Of a stretch of DNA of 64,000 nucleotides, positions 36,168 to 47,005 are shown in pieces; the first letter of the stretch is position 1, and each line of letters opens with the position of its first letter. The position numbers and the translations under genes are program-made. Location of the stretch: NCBI GenBank assembly GCA_944548615.1, contig OX155960.1:29172056-29236055 (forward strand), written 5' to 3'. The notes beneath the pieces are model-generated. The model was given only the letters and a program-made list of their open reading frames with translations, did no database searches and was not told the origin of the DNA. This stretch comes from Micropterix aruncella (Eukaryota > Arthropoda > Insecta > Lepidoptera > Micropterigidae).

Positions 36168-37262
36168 ATAATCGGTTGTTTCACATCAGGACTTTCCCGG
36201 CAAGTAGCCAAGGGCTGATTTCATCTGAATATTAACTTCATAAATAAAATCGACGAGCGTCCTCTCCCGGCCTACGACGAACGGTTGGAGTCTATTGCAA
36301 CCGTATCGGGCGGTGCGGTTCGTTTCTAGGTTCGTTTCTAGGCCAAGCGCCAAAATACAGCGTTAATATTTTATTAAAATGTATGGTGGAATTTAAATAT
36401 TTTTAAAGTAGCTTGTATATGAGATATTCAAGCCAAAATTTTACAATGTGATTTCAGGCCAACAAAGCAACTGTGTACCCAATTTTAAGTCTATAAGTCT
36501 AATATTTCGAAATTGAACTATGACTAGTGCGCCCCTAGTGGACCGATATGAACCACAACGTTTTCAACTGTAGCCGGGACTTAATGATGCCTGCATTCCA
36601 AATTTCAGCTCAATGTGATTGAGTAAAAAATCGGTTGTGTCACCCCTAGACTTTCCCGGCAAGCAGACAATCCCCCTCGCGTGCTAAACCCCCTCCCTTC
36701 CCCTTCCTCCCCAACCTGCTCGCACCACAACCCTCTCTCTCTTATTCTCTCCCCAACCCCCTCTTCCTACCCCCTTCTCCAACTCTCCCTCTCTCTATCT
36801 CTCTACCCCTCCCCCCCTCAACCTACCCTCTCCCTACCCCATCACCAAAACTCACCCCTGGTCCACCAGGAAGCGCGCTACTTATACTTCAATGTCAAAA
36901 TATTGGACTTGAAGAATTGAAATACGGTACACAGATGTTATATCGGGCCGAAACCAGATTGTGAGGTTTTAGTTGGAATATCATATAAGCGACAGAAATA
37001 ATTTTAAAACTCCGCCATAACTAAGAAAATGCTACATCATATCGGAAAATACTATTTTATGACCACAGAAAATACTACAAATATAGTACGAAAATACAAC
37101 TAAAATACTATGAAAAATATTACTAAAAGACTACAAAAATCTTAAAATATATTCGCGATTTTAATCAAACACATTCACTATCGACGGGGGGATGAGGAGA
37201 GGGTAGCAGGATGGAGGGGGCTTGTCTATTTGCCGGGAAAGTCTTGGGGTAACCCAAACTTT
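36168..37262 (+). repeat. Repeat family F, composite with inverted ends
   Basis: Left ends: cggttgtttcacatcaggactttcccggcaagtagcc (36172) and again aatcggttgtgtcacccctagactttcccggcaagcag (36624). Right end, inverted: tttgccgggaaagtcttggggtaaccc (37229-37255). C-rich polypyrimidine at 36668-36860 next to the second left end is mirrored by a G-rich run at 37183-37220 next to the right end. So 36624-37262 reads as one element with inverted ends of about 35 bp, preceded by a partial copy. The ORF at 36681-36920 is a low-complexity artefact. Confidence 0.6.
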
Positions 37263-37450
37263 TTTTTCGACTCGCCACTAAACGGTGCTGCAGCACATCA
37301 ACTTCACCGTTCAACCGTTTAACCGATCGCCACGAAAACTGGTACCTATACATAAGTATTTTCGGAAAATATTTTCGCGCTATTACATTTGTTGTAACTC
37401 GCCACTAGATGGCGCTGCAGCAAATCAACTTCTATACAGTTCAACCGTTT
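37263..37450 (+). repeat. Tandem duplication, period about 127 bp
   Basis: ctcgccactaaacggtgctgcagcacatcaactt (37271) is repeated as ctcgccactagatggcgctgcagcaaatcaactt (37398), each followed by gttcaaccgttt. Confidence 0.7.
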
Positions 37451-37842
37451 GCCATGAACCCGCCATGAACGCCACCCGGGTAACAGCGGGTATTATTCCA
37501 CAAGCAATTTTATAAACAAGTAAAATTTGTAGCTAACCAATTCTTTATATGCAGTTATGATTATAATATATTTAAAAAATGATATACCTACTAATTATTA
37601 TGTCGTGCAAAACAACCTACTGTGCGAGAATGGCGGCGATGCAATGTTATGGATGGCTTTTGTTGTGGCTGGCCATCGCCTGCAAATCAAGGTTGTTAAA
37701 CTACTATTTCAACCTTTGTCGACCCAACCCAGAGGTAGATTTCAAATATTGAGAAAGGAGGGAATTGGTTGGATTTTTTTATTTTGCGAACAACCGACTG
37801 CACCATAAACATTTCAATGAGTAACTATATGTGGAACCATTG
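37451..37842. other. Unassigned
   Basis: An 83-codon open frame at 37557-37808 (+) has no recognised motif. Confidence 0.3.
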
Positions 37843-37868
37843 ATTTTATAGTGTAAAATCAATGATAT
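37843..37868. repeat. Short hairpin attgattttatagtgtaaaatcaat
   Basis: Stem attgatttta / taaaatcaat. The same sequence with a longer stem occurs at 46081-46116. Confidence 0.6.
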
Positions 37869-37870
37869 AG

Positions 37871-37990
37871 CCTATGACACTCACAAATAATGTGGCTTTC
37901 TATTGGTAAAAGAATTTTCAAATGTTCAGTAGATCCAGAGATTACTTCCTACAACGTCACAAACTTTACCTCTTTATAATATTAGTATAG
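37871..37990 (+). mobile_element. RTE-like LINE 3' end, copy 1
   Basis: Ends ctctttataatattagtatag, a form typical of short 3' ends of RTE-type LINEs in Lepidoptera (from memory, not searched). It shares more than 85% of positions with 38344-38465, including gtggctttctattggtaaaag and gtagatccagagattacttcc. Confidence 0.55.
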
Positions 37991-38343
37991 AAGTATAGAT
38001 TGCGATACGGTCGCGGTTCCATACCTATGTCTTATTATCTCTTTAACTATTTATGCAGTAAAAGAAAAAAGTCCTTTGTTTTAAACACTTGAGACGATAA
38101 ATTTACTTATTTTGATAAGAATTCATAATTAATAAAATATAAAAGTTAGACATATGCTGTCGCTGACTTTTTTGTAGTCATTATCAAGCTCTACAACTTT
38201 TCTCTAGAACTTAATCATATATCTTTCATCGTTAAGGCAGTGTTAGTTAGAAACATTTTTGATGGACCGCTTATTCTCCGACTTACTTTGCAAATCCGAC
38301 TACCACGAAGAAGTCTTTCCATTTTTCGGTTTAGTATATAACT

Positions 38344-38466
38344 CATGACACTCATAGATAATGTGGCTTTCTATTGGTAAAAGAATTTTCAAAATCGGTT
38401 CAGTAGATCCAGAGATTACTTCCTACAACATCACAAACTTTATCTCTTTATAATATTAGTATAGAT
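38344..38466 (+). mobile_element. RTE-like LINE 3' end, copy 2
   Basis: Near-duplicate of 37871-37990. It has the extra bases atcgg before ttcagtagatcc that copy 1 lacks. Confidence 0.55.
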
Positions 38467-38848
38467 AAATATTTTATCGACATGGTACCATTCCTATGTT
38501 AACTGTCTCTAATTGCCCCAGTCGCCAGTTTGTACTGCGGATACTATAGTGTCGAAATATTCTCAGTCATATAATTTCTTCTAAAATAAGTTACTAACAT
38601 CCATTTCTGTTACAGAAACCATCCTCCTATACTCATTACATCCAAGGGCATACAATAATTCGGCTGCAGTGAGCAATAACTAAGAACATATTGCGGAAAC
38701 AGGTGCTGCTGCCCTAAGTATTTAAAGAGGACATTAACTATCGGTAAAATGTTTCTGGTCCACCAGGACCCCAGATAAGTAACTTTTCATGAATCTAATT
38801 TTATATATTATTGAAAATAATTTAAAAAAATTTACACACTTAAAATAT
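38467..38848. other. No recognisable gene
   Basis: Nothing seen. Confidence 0.35.

Positions 38849-38884
<36 letters not shown>
38849..38884. repeat. (AT)n microsatellite
   Basis: About 17 units. Confidence 0.9.
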
Positions 38885-38885
<1 letters not shown>

Positions 38886-38894
38886 TAATTATTT

Positions 38895-39110
38895 TTATTG
38901 CAGTTTTTTATGAAATATTTGTGGTTTATGTATTTATCTATATATAGTCATATATAGACGAGCAATGTACTCAATTTGACACTAGACACAGACCTTCCAT
39001 TTGTCACTAACTCGATACATTTCTATTAATTTATTGACGTTTGGTCTTTTGGACATGTAGTCAACTACTTACTTGATATCTAAACAGTTAAATACCAGTT
39101 GTATACCAGG
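38895..39110 (+). repeat. Repeat family G, copy 5 (5' part)
   Basis: tatgaaatatttgtggtttatgtatttatc, gcaatgtactcaat, ttattgacgtttgg and gtcaactacttacttgatat match copy 3. The 3' half is missing. Confidence 0.65.
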
Positions 39111-39284
39111 GAGTCAGGTTAATTAGACGTAATTGATTGATGAATGACGTGATTCCCTGGTATAAACTACAAAATTAGGCATTTTGGTAAATCGAAAAAA
39201 AAAAAAAATGCATGCATTGCATTTCCTGCGGTTTACGATCCCTTCACAGCCCGCGACGCGATGCTTGACAAGCATGCTCTTCAA

Positions 39285-39985
39285 AATGACGTTAACATTA
39301 ATCGTTTTGAAAAACAGATCAACTCTCAGTTTTCAATTTTTAATTAAAACAAGAAGTATGAAAATCTGATTGATTTTGCATAATTCAGTTTTTTCACTTT
39401 AAAGCAAAACATTTTTTTTTACTCCCAACTTTTGATGATGCATTCCGCCCTTTTCAAGTTTTCAATTTTTCACTGCTACGCCACGCAAATGTCAATTTCG
39501 TCTCGACTGCCTTAGAGAGCGCACTTGTTTGAGCGCACGTCGTAAAGCGCTCGCGACGGTTTGGGAAAGGTTTATGGGGGAGAAAGGGCGGAAGCGGGTA
39601 AGCGGGGAGGAAACATGGTTGCCGCGGCAAGTCACGCATGTGCGTCTGACGTCACATAGCCATGCAGCCGTGCCTATCGTGCGCGTGACTCGCTCTGTGT
39701 TGATATGTATGACAGCTCGTATTGACCAAAGCTAAAGCCACGTGTGAAACGGTAGTCGTGCAACTCAGTCTGTGACAGGCTTTAGCTTTGTTCACATGCA
39801 CAAACACACCTTAACTAATACCACAGTATCGAATTAGAACTTAAAAGTTTCGTCACCTTCAAAATGACGCTTCGTAGAAAATACAAAAGTAACATGAATC
39901 GTTATAAAAAACAGATCAGCTTTCAGTTTTCCATTTTCAATCAAAACAAGAACTATGCAAAATCTGATTGATTTTATAGACTTAT
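39285..39985. repeat. Direct repeats flanking a GC-rich block with regulatory-type motifs
   Basis: aaaacagatcaactctcagttttc...aatctgattgatttt (39308-39375) recurs at 39909-39975, and aaaatgacg precedes each. Between them a GC-rich block (39500-39790) contains TGACGTCA (39649), CACGTG (39739) and a 13-bp perfect inverted pair caaagctaaagcc / ggctttagctttg (39727 and 39778). The function is unknown; it may be a promoter or a duplicated element end. Confidence 0.4.
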
Positions 39986-40199
39986 ATGCAATTTGCGTAT
40001 TAATAAATATCAATACCAATGGAATGCTACAGCTCTATTACTAGTTAATCTGTGTGAAAATATTTCATAGCAGGAACCTATTTATTAATAAGGTACGGAA
40101 CCCTCGGCACGCGAGTGAAACAGCATCAATCGTGTTCCGAGATTCTTAGAATTTCTGTTCATTATCACGAATACTGAATGGAAATCGACTAGAGTCAGC

Positions 40200-40510
40200 T
40201 CTCAAACTTGTAGTCGACCGTCAGGGCTCTCAACCCCCCCCCCCCCTTGAGAGCCCTGATAGTAGTGGTGGTCGTCTCGCAGGTTTCAAAAGTCGACCGT
40301 CAGGGCTCTCAGCCCCCCCGCCCTTGAGAGGGCTCTCAAGGGGAGGGGGGGGGGGGGGGGCTTGAGAGCCCTGACGGTCGACTTTTGAAACCTGCGAGTT
40401 TGAAACCTGCGACTTTTGAAACCTGCGAGAAACCCTTTGAATGTATTACTGCTCACCCCGCCAACCCTTGAGAGCCCTGACGGTGAGCAGTAATACATTC
40501 AAAGGGTTCT
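40200..40510. repeat. Nested hairpin cluster
   Basis: A 36-bp perfect inverted pair (40276-40311 with 40363-40398) encloses an inner 10-bp palindrome (cccttgagag gg ctctcaaggg, 40321-40342) and C- and G-runs. Adjacent on the left, gtcagggctctcaa and ttgagagccctga pair around a poly-C (40220-40257). On the right, a 27-bp perfect pair (40431-40457 with 40482-40508) carries in its loop another copy of cttgagagccctgac. Three tandem tttgaaacctgcga units lie at 40385-40428. The short block gagagccctgacgg or its complement occurs at least five times. Confidence 0.85.
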
Positions 40511-40959
40511 TCCTTATAAATTACCAGACCAATGAACCAGCTGAGAATATAATTCTAGAGATGGAAATATATAAACTTAAATACACGACACGTGCTATCT
40601 GATCTATCTTGCCCCCTTAGTAATTTTAATGACAGAAATTAGTCAAGCGATTGTTCCAATATATAGTTTGCATTGGGCAAACGTTTCAAGACATGTTGGC
40701 TTGAAAGTAAGTCCTTGGCATGATAGTTTGAGTAGGCGGGTTATTCATAGTTCTATTGCGTCACTAGTTCTCAGTTGCTGGCCCACGAGACGGAGCACTT
40801 CATGTCAGCTGTCACTAATCGGCATTGCAAATTGTATTATTTCGGCGTAGTCGATCGAGACGACCTATGCGAGGCTGCACCGAAAGTGACAATGAGTTTA
40901 AAACTGCCGGGCAGGCGGGAACAGACTTACGAAAGTTGCAAAATATAAGCATTTCGTTT
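40511..40959. other. No recognisable gene
   Basis: An open frame at 40629-40850 lacks motifs. Confidence 0.35.
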
Positions 40960-41066
40960 ATAAACACACACACGTCGCTCAGGCACTCACGCACACACAC
41001 ATACATACATACATACACCCTCACAGACAGATCCACACATAACTCTCTCACATACACACACACCCT

Positions 41067-41115
<49 letters not shown>

Positions 41116-41256
41116 GCATACACATACACTTTTTCAATCTCACACATTTTGAAGAAGAATTATATATTCCCCTATTTTCATAGGCGCAGTGCGCTGTCGC
41201 ATACTAGCACCTTTAAACATATACACACGCACTTACACACGTACTCACAAACGTAC

Positions 41257-41317
<61 letters not shown>

Positions 41318-41330
41318 CTCACTCACTCAC

Positions 41331-41371
<41 letters not shown>

Positions 41372-41500
41372 AACGCACACGCACGAGCACACTTACACAC
41401 ACAAGCACACGCACACGACACGCACACGAACACGCAGACGCACACGAACACGCACTGGAACACGCACACGCACATGCACACGCGCACGCGCACTTACATG
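40960..41500. repeat. Compound microsatellite (CA)n, (CT)n, (CACG)n
   Basis: (ca)n at about 41069-41111 and 41333-41369, (tc)n at 41258-41311, and acacgc/cacacg interspersed to 41492. All long open frames here (40825-41505, 41189-41575, 40815-41147) are Thr-His or Cys-Val artefacts. Confidence 0.9.
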
Positions 41501-41987
41501 TATAGACCACACCCTATTCCTTTGACATATTTTGTTATTATTGTTTTTCCTTCAATTTATTACTTATCGCTGTAAGAAAAAGTTTTTTCGGTATTTTATG
41601 TCAATGTAATACTCGCCATTTATTATTGTAAAATTATCATCGTTTTTAGTAAAGTGTATTTACTTCTATAAAAAAAGATTGAAAAGATAAATAAAAAAAA
41701 TACGAAACATTTCCACGTCATAAGGAAGATCCGTGTCTTTACCATCTGTGTTTAAATAGCCGCTTTGTTATATATTAGGCCAATATTTTTGTCTAGTTAT
41801 GTAGGTATATTGAACCCGATAAAAACCCACAATTTGACATAACCTCACAATACTCATTGGTGGTACTAACATGAAATTCCACGTGATTCCTTTCTTATTC
41901 TATTTTTTACTTCTCAAATGTAACATAATAATATACAACGATGTATTACAGCTAGTTACGAAAACCACTATACCTTTTTTTATATAT
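41501..41987. other. AT-rich spacer
   Basis: Nothing recognised. Confidence 0.4.
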
Positions 41988-42135
41988 TAAGCCTACCTTA
42001 GTACAGGCGAGGCCTAGTTAGGATGGCTTTGAATTTTAAAAATACATGTAATATTATAGATAAATAAAGAAATTTGAATTTGAATTTTGAATTTGATTCT
42101 TTATCACTCCTAACTAAGTAGGACCTGTTCCAAGG
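41988..42135 (+). mobile_element. LINE 3' end with (TTTGAA)n tail
   Basis: ctaccttagtacaggcgaggcctagttagg (41993) then aataaagaaatttgaatttgaattttgaattt. A reverse-oriented piece of the same motif (cctaactaagtaggacctgttcc) follows at 42109-42133. Confidence 0.5.
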
Positions 42136-42191
42136 AAGACACCAATTTAATAGCACCTTAAAATGTAATTTAAAGAAAATTATTATTAATG

Positions 42192-42298
42192 GGATAGAAA
42201 CGAATTTACCGCGTGAAATTTGTAGCACCCGGTGACGTTGCAGCCGCCGTTTTCCAGGGTAGTGCTACAAATTTCACGCGGTAAATTCGTTTCTATCC
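42192..42298. repeat. Fold-back element, 37-bp perfect stem
   Basis: 42192-42228 and 42262-42298 are exact inverted copies (ggatagaaacgaatttaccg ... ) around a 33-base GC-rich loop. Confidence 0.85.
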
Positions 42299-42933
42299 TA
42301 TTTATAATGTCAAACAACCGCGATAGTCTCTGATTTTAAAGAAAATAGTGTTTTGTATCCTGTTGGCTTCAAATAAGATAATAGTCAATAACATAAAAAA
42401 TAGATAAAACTTCAAAAAATAATTTTACCCGTTAAATAATAAAGTAGTCAAAAATAATTATAAAATAAATTCACATACAAAAAATTAAGTAATAAAATAT
42501 AAATCTGACTTTACTCTTGTATACGAGATATAGTTAATTTCTATTGTCAGAAATGTGAGGGTGTGTACATTATCTGTGTATATGTAAATGTGTTCTTATT
42601 TTTGTGTTTTTTTTAAATTATATATTTACCATATATAACATAAAAAGCTCATTATAATGATTATTTTTTAAATTACAACATATAATGCAGAAATGGTACC
42701 TTTAATATAATCTTTTATATTAATAAAACGTTTTACATGATATGATATTTCTTAGTAGGTAGAATCTTATCTTATTCTACGTGGCAATAATGGACAGTCT
42801 TTGGAGATGACTTTTGAAATAGATATAAACTAAAATGTAGGATGTAATGTAATAGGATGACTATGATTTAGTATGATAAGTCAAATACTAAATTGTATTC
42901 GATTAAAACAGATAACCGGAAATATTTTACCTA
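42299..42933. other. AT-rich spacer
   Basis: Nothing recognised. Confidence 0.4.
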
Positions 42934-43131
42934 GGGGGAAGTCCCCTAACGCCGGACGGCACCTAGCGTCGGATACAAGTCGCGGCGCGATCGATACAAA
43001 GACTGGTGAAAAGGGCGCAGGAAAGCGTACGCTTTCCTTTTCCCAAGTCTTTGTATCGATCGCGCCGCGACTTGTCGAGATACTATTAGTGTACAACGCT
43101 AGGTGCCGTCCGGCGTTAGGGGACTTCCCCC
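42934..43131. repeat. Fold-back element, roughly 80-bp arms
   Basis: ggggaagtcccctaacgccggacggcacctagcgt (42936-42970) pairs with 43096-43131, and acaagtcgcggcgcgatcgatacaaagact (42975-43004) pairs with 43046-43075. The centre is a 20-bp perfect palindrome aggaaagcgtacgctttcct (43018-43037). Strongly GC-rich. The open frames at 42873-43181 and 42881-43096 are the two strands of the same palindrome and are not genes. Confidence 0.85.
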
Positions 43132-43389
43132 CTATTCAGTATTCGACGGATATCCGGTTTAGGAAACGAATATTCGGTTGAGTAATAATAATAGTAATAA
43201 ACTCTTGATTGAACAATATAGTATGTTTACAAGGCGGGGTATTACCACACTAATGTCTTACAGCCAACCACATTGTAGGTTTGAGAGTTGCCAGGTAGTT
43301 TAGCTATATTGAAATGCTTAACTATGTAGATATGACTATGTGCATACTCAGTGGGGAGCTAATGGGCCCTGTTGCAGTTAAGCTACTAA
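43132..43389. other. Spacer
   Basis: Nothing recognised. Confidence 0.35.
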
Positions 43390-43870
43390 AACCCATGTGT
43401 TTAGGGTCGGCCAAACTCACAGGTCAACACCCGGCCGGCAGCCTCTACGCAGAAGTGCGAGCCCGGGTAGGACTCAGGCCAGTTTCCCCTAGGAGTTAAC
43501 CTTCGGGCGATCCTGGGCGGTTTGCGCACCGTGCGGCGTCGGACAATCGATTGTGCATTCCGACTGATATCCGGGGAACTCTGGAAACATAACTCTTGAA
43601 GGTAGAGGACCGCGCAAGCGACTTCGAACCTGACACCAGTTGGGAGACCAGAGTAATCTGGTTGCAACTGGAAGTAAGGGCGTAAGTGTCGGCCCGCTGG
43701 GTTATCTCGCGGTAAGGCGTTGGCTTCTTACGGGCAGGTGGCGTAACTAGACAGTCGACTGTTTCGTCCCAAGTCTTCTACGCTCACCTCACGGGAGACA
43801 TAAAGAATTAATATCTTTAAAACTTCCTGAGGTGACGGGTTCGCCCGTCGCAGTTGAGAGCTCCAGTTAA
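43390..43870 (-). repeat. GC-rich dispersed repeat, copy 3
   Basis: tatctcgcggtaaggcgttgg (43705) is the complement of copy 1's signature. gggttcgcccgtcgcagttgagagctcc (43838) matches the fragment at 541-600, and gcgatcctgggcggtttgcgcaccgtgc matches 18385-18420 in reverse. Confidence 0.6.
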
Positions 43871-44292
43871 ACATACGCAGTACAATTATTAGTTGAATTA
43901 CAGTAATTTAATGCATTACAATGTTTCTTAGTAAAGACAATAAGCAATATAAGGCAGTAAAATATATTTTTTAACACACAGTCATATTTAAATCATTTGT
44001 CGTACATACATAGATAGGATAAATTAATAAATACATACGGATACCGCGCTATTCGATGAGTAATTTTATGATTAATTCATGCAAATAAACTAAACAAAAT
44101 TATTTACACAACGATGAGTTTACAATCAATAAAATCGTCAGTCTACTTACGAAGTGGTTAATGAATCGAATCAATCTGGACGGTTTCCGCGTAGTTTTAA
44201 GTTTCTGCAATGTGACCATAATATAACAAATATTATAATTGTTGATATTCCGAGTATATCTGAGAAGCATATTTAATTAATCTGAAAATAAT
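43871..44292. other. AT-rich spacer
   Basis: Nothing recognised. Confidence 0.4.
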
Positions 44293-44720
44293 CAGGGGTC
44301 AGCAAAATGTATTGCAAATGTTTTTTAAAATACAAAATACAAACTACACCAAAATATGTAGTTGACATTACAAAACGCACAATATTTTCTGTATTTTCTT
44401 TAAATATCTGTATTTCATGAAACCGAAGTATCGGAGAGGAAAAGCAATTTAATTGTGATGTGTCAATATTTATACGCCATCCCTGGTGGTCATAATGCGA
44501 ATGTTGAGAGAATCTTTTTTAAGTAAATACCCAGTGGAGCAAAGAACGCAATCGCCTTCACGTCGAAACAGTGTAAAACACCACTTAAGTTTAATTACAA
44601 CATAACTTGTTCTGAATTTTACAAATATGTTATGGGGAAATATGTTATGAGCTCCTGAAGCTGGAAAAGAAGACAGAAAAATATAAAAACAGTTGAATCT
44701 TTTTGAACTGTAATAAAAGC
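44293..44720 (+). mobile_element. hAT transposon remnant
   Basis: The left edge caggggtcagcaaaatg at 44293 resembles hAT terminal repeats. About 180 bp later, + strand frames give IPGGHNANVERIFF, then (shifted) QWSKERNRLHVETV, then KTPLKFNYNITCSEFYKYV. This is the C-terminal dimerisation block of hAT transposases (S/G.NANVERIFS...W...RN.L..ET). Two frame changes and a stop show it is dead. The right end was not found, so the boundary at 44720 is where similarity is lost. Confidence 0.65.
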
Positions 44721-46168
44721 GATATTGTTCCTGTTGAATTGAAATCTATGTCATGTGTACTATTCATTCGTCATTCTTTTATTAGCTATATAAACATAGG
44801 CAATGAAATGTTCCTTCATTTTAATTATCTGTTTTTTCTTATTAGGTAGGTTTTGTTTTTATTTATGTTTATTTGTTTATTTTATTTTTATTTATGTTTT
44901 TCTTATTACTTACTAACTACTACTTACCAACTACTCTTCACCCAGAGTGGAGCACTCTGTACATTACTTTTCTTGAGTTTTGATTTGTGTCCCGGTGAGT
45001 AACTAAACTATTATGGCAACGCTATGTAAATCGTGTGCATAGCTTTTTATACTACTTTAAAAAATAAAAAAATATATATTTTCAAACAAAAATTTAAAAA
45101 AAATAAAAATAATGAAAAGGTATTGCTTTTTGTTTTTTTTATTTTTTAAAATAAAAAGTTGCTTAGTTCGTCGTACTGATTCACCCACTACGTCACTAAT
45201 TAAAATCTCAGCCTGTATACAGTTCCACTAACAGATATACTGCAGAATTATGTATCGCGGACATCTTGCGAAACCGTCTTCCTCTGGTCACGCCCAGTGG
45301 TAGGGGTCCCTGAATTGCAGTACGGCCGTTGCACGTTTACCAATTTCCAAGATTGCAGCAGAGACCGCTGCGGGTAAAACATTTTTAATTCAACTGCAAC
45401 AGTAACTTCAATTACCTGTGAAACGAGAGATCCGTTATTATGATATGGTCAATCTGGGCTCCGAGGTAACAATTATACTGCGCAAGCACCGCAAAAAGTC
45501 TCTCTTGCAAATCGCGCCAAACAATATTCTGTGGCCAGGCGAAATAGATAGTGCCGCATTTGGGGCGTATTCTGTTACTCAACCTGAGTCCATCAACTCT
45601 TCCAACCGAAGATAATGCTCAAACCAACATCTAATATACATTATCTATTTCTATATGAATCGTCGTCCTTCTCAACTTCAAAGATATTCAAAATAATCTA
45701 CCTACCGGTGGAAACGTGGCCGCCATTGGAAAGTAGGTACCGTAGGAGACGATGCGCCGGTGTTCATGGAGTAAAGGCACAGTAAATATATGACCTAAAG
45801 GTATACTCAGTATCATATATACACATTTATTATACGCCTTGTTGGCGGCGTTTAATAAATGTGAGAATGTTCGCGTATTTTTTTTGTGCCACCTCTGTTT
45901 TAACTCTAATTTGCTTCTTCTTCTTCGTTTTTGGTTTGATGGCTCCACCCAAAGAGGATGATTTCTGCCAAGTGTACCGTTGAAATAGGAGGAAACTTAT
46001 TTATGTTAGTGGACGTCACCGAATCAAGTAAGACATCACTCCGTTGGGAACACAAAATATAATAATAATTTAAGATATAATCATTGATTTTATAGTGTAA
46101 TAAAATCAATGATATAATGATATACGTTTATCACAAAAACTCTATGGAGGAGCATTCATTATTTATTA
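44721..46168. other. No recognisable gene
   Basis: Contains a 14-bp-stem hairpin (46081-46116, atcattgattttat / ataaaatcaatgat) similar to 37843. Open frames 45418-45615 (+) and 45688-45948 (-) lack motifs. Confidence 0.4.
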
Positions 46169-46500
46169 TTAAAGGGACATACTGTTGAGTTTAATAAATT
46201 TACAGATGGAGTTGAGAGATAATAAAAAGTCTATACTAATAGGGAGCTGAATTTTGAGATTTACGAGGTCCGAAATGAAGTTAGGATAGTTGTTAACAAT
46301 GGGACAATTAAAGAAGAGATGGTCCAGAGTGAAAAACGCATGACCGCAGTCGCACTGAGGACAAGGAAAGACATGTAGGTATTCGGTTGAGGTGAGCGGG
46401 AGAGCAGCAATGACCGATGCGCATCCTACAGAGGGTGGAGATTTCCTTACGGGTGAAAGGTAGGTGGTGGAACCAGGGTTTAGTCCTTATTTCTGTTTGG
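46169..46500 (-). pseudogene. LINE ORF2 C-terminal fragment (Cys-His knuckle)
   Basis: Reading the - strand: KPWFHHLPFTRKEISTLCRM and RIGHCCSPAHLNRI, then after a frame change HVFPCPQCDCGHAFFTLDH, LFFNCPIVNNYPNF, ending IKLNSMSL and a TAA at 46169-46171. The CPQCDCG...DHLFFNC pattern is the C-terminal zinc knuckle of I/Jockey-type LINEs after the RNase H/RT region. The natural stop is present. The 5' part is truncated. Confidence 0.75.
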
Positions 46501-46716
46501 AAACTCTAATTTGCAACAACTTTATAGGATAAGAGGAAGTGGTTCTAATTCAGTGGTTCTGAGTATGACCTGATACTCACACAGGATCGGCTCCCGACGA
46601 GGGTACTCTTCCACGGCCAAAAGCACAGACTATATTCTTTGGAATTCTCACAAAATAATATATCTTTGAGACTTTAATGTTATTAAGGTAATTTTCAGAC
46701 ATATATTTTATTACAC

Positions 46717-47005
46717 TGGGCCTGATTGCGTTTCTTCGTGAACTAAAATAGGAACTTAGTTCAACCGAACGAGACAGAGCAATACGTTAGAATGGAATAT
46801 GAAATGAACTATCATCGACTTCCGGCACCAAAACTACCTGTCGAACTTATAGACGCCCGAATAAGTTTGAACACATTTCGTCAGGTGTTAGCTTTAGCTG
46901 CTTTATCTTTGAAAAGTGACAACCGTTCATTTCACATTTCGCTCTGACGTATTGCTCACATGAACTAATTTCCGATTTTAGTTCACGAGAAACGCAATAG
47001 AGTCC
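46717..47005. mobile_element. MITE with long terminal inverted repeats, copy 1
   Basis: Left tgggcctgattgcgtttctt and right (complement) ggactctattgcgtttctcg continue as cgtgaactaaaat.ggaa.ttagt, with further pairing of gaacgagacagagcaatacg inside. Total about 290 bp. The same element is found at 63675-63974. The frame at 46847-47044 is incidental. Flanking duplication is unclear. Confidence 0.75.

Noticed and set aside
40825..41505. Long open frames of 226 and 128 residues
   Set aside because: Translations are His-Thr and Ser-Leu repeats from the CA/CT microsatellite.
42873..43181. ORFs of 102 and 71 residues on both strands
   Set aside because: Both strands of one fold-back read alike; no independent coding evidence.
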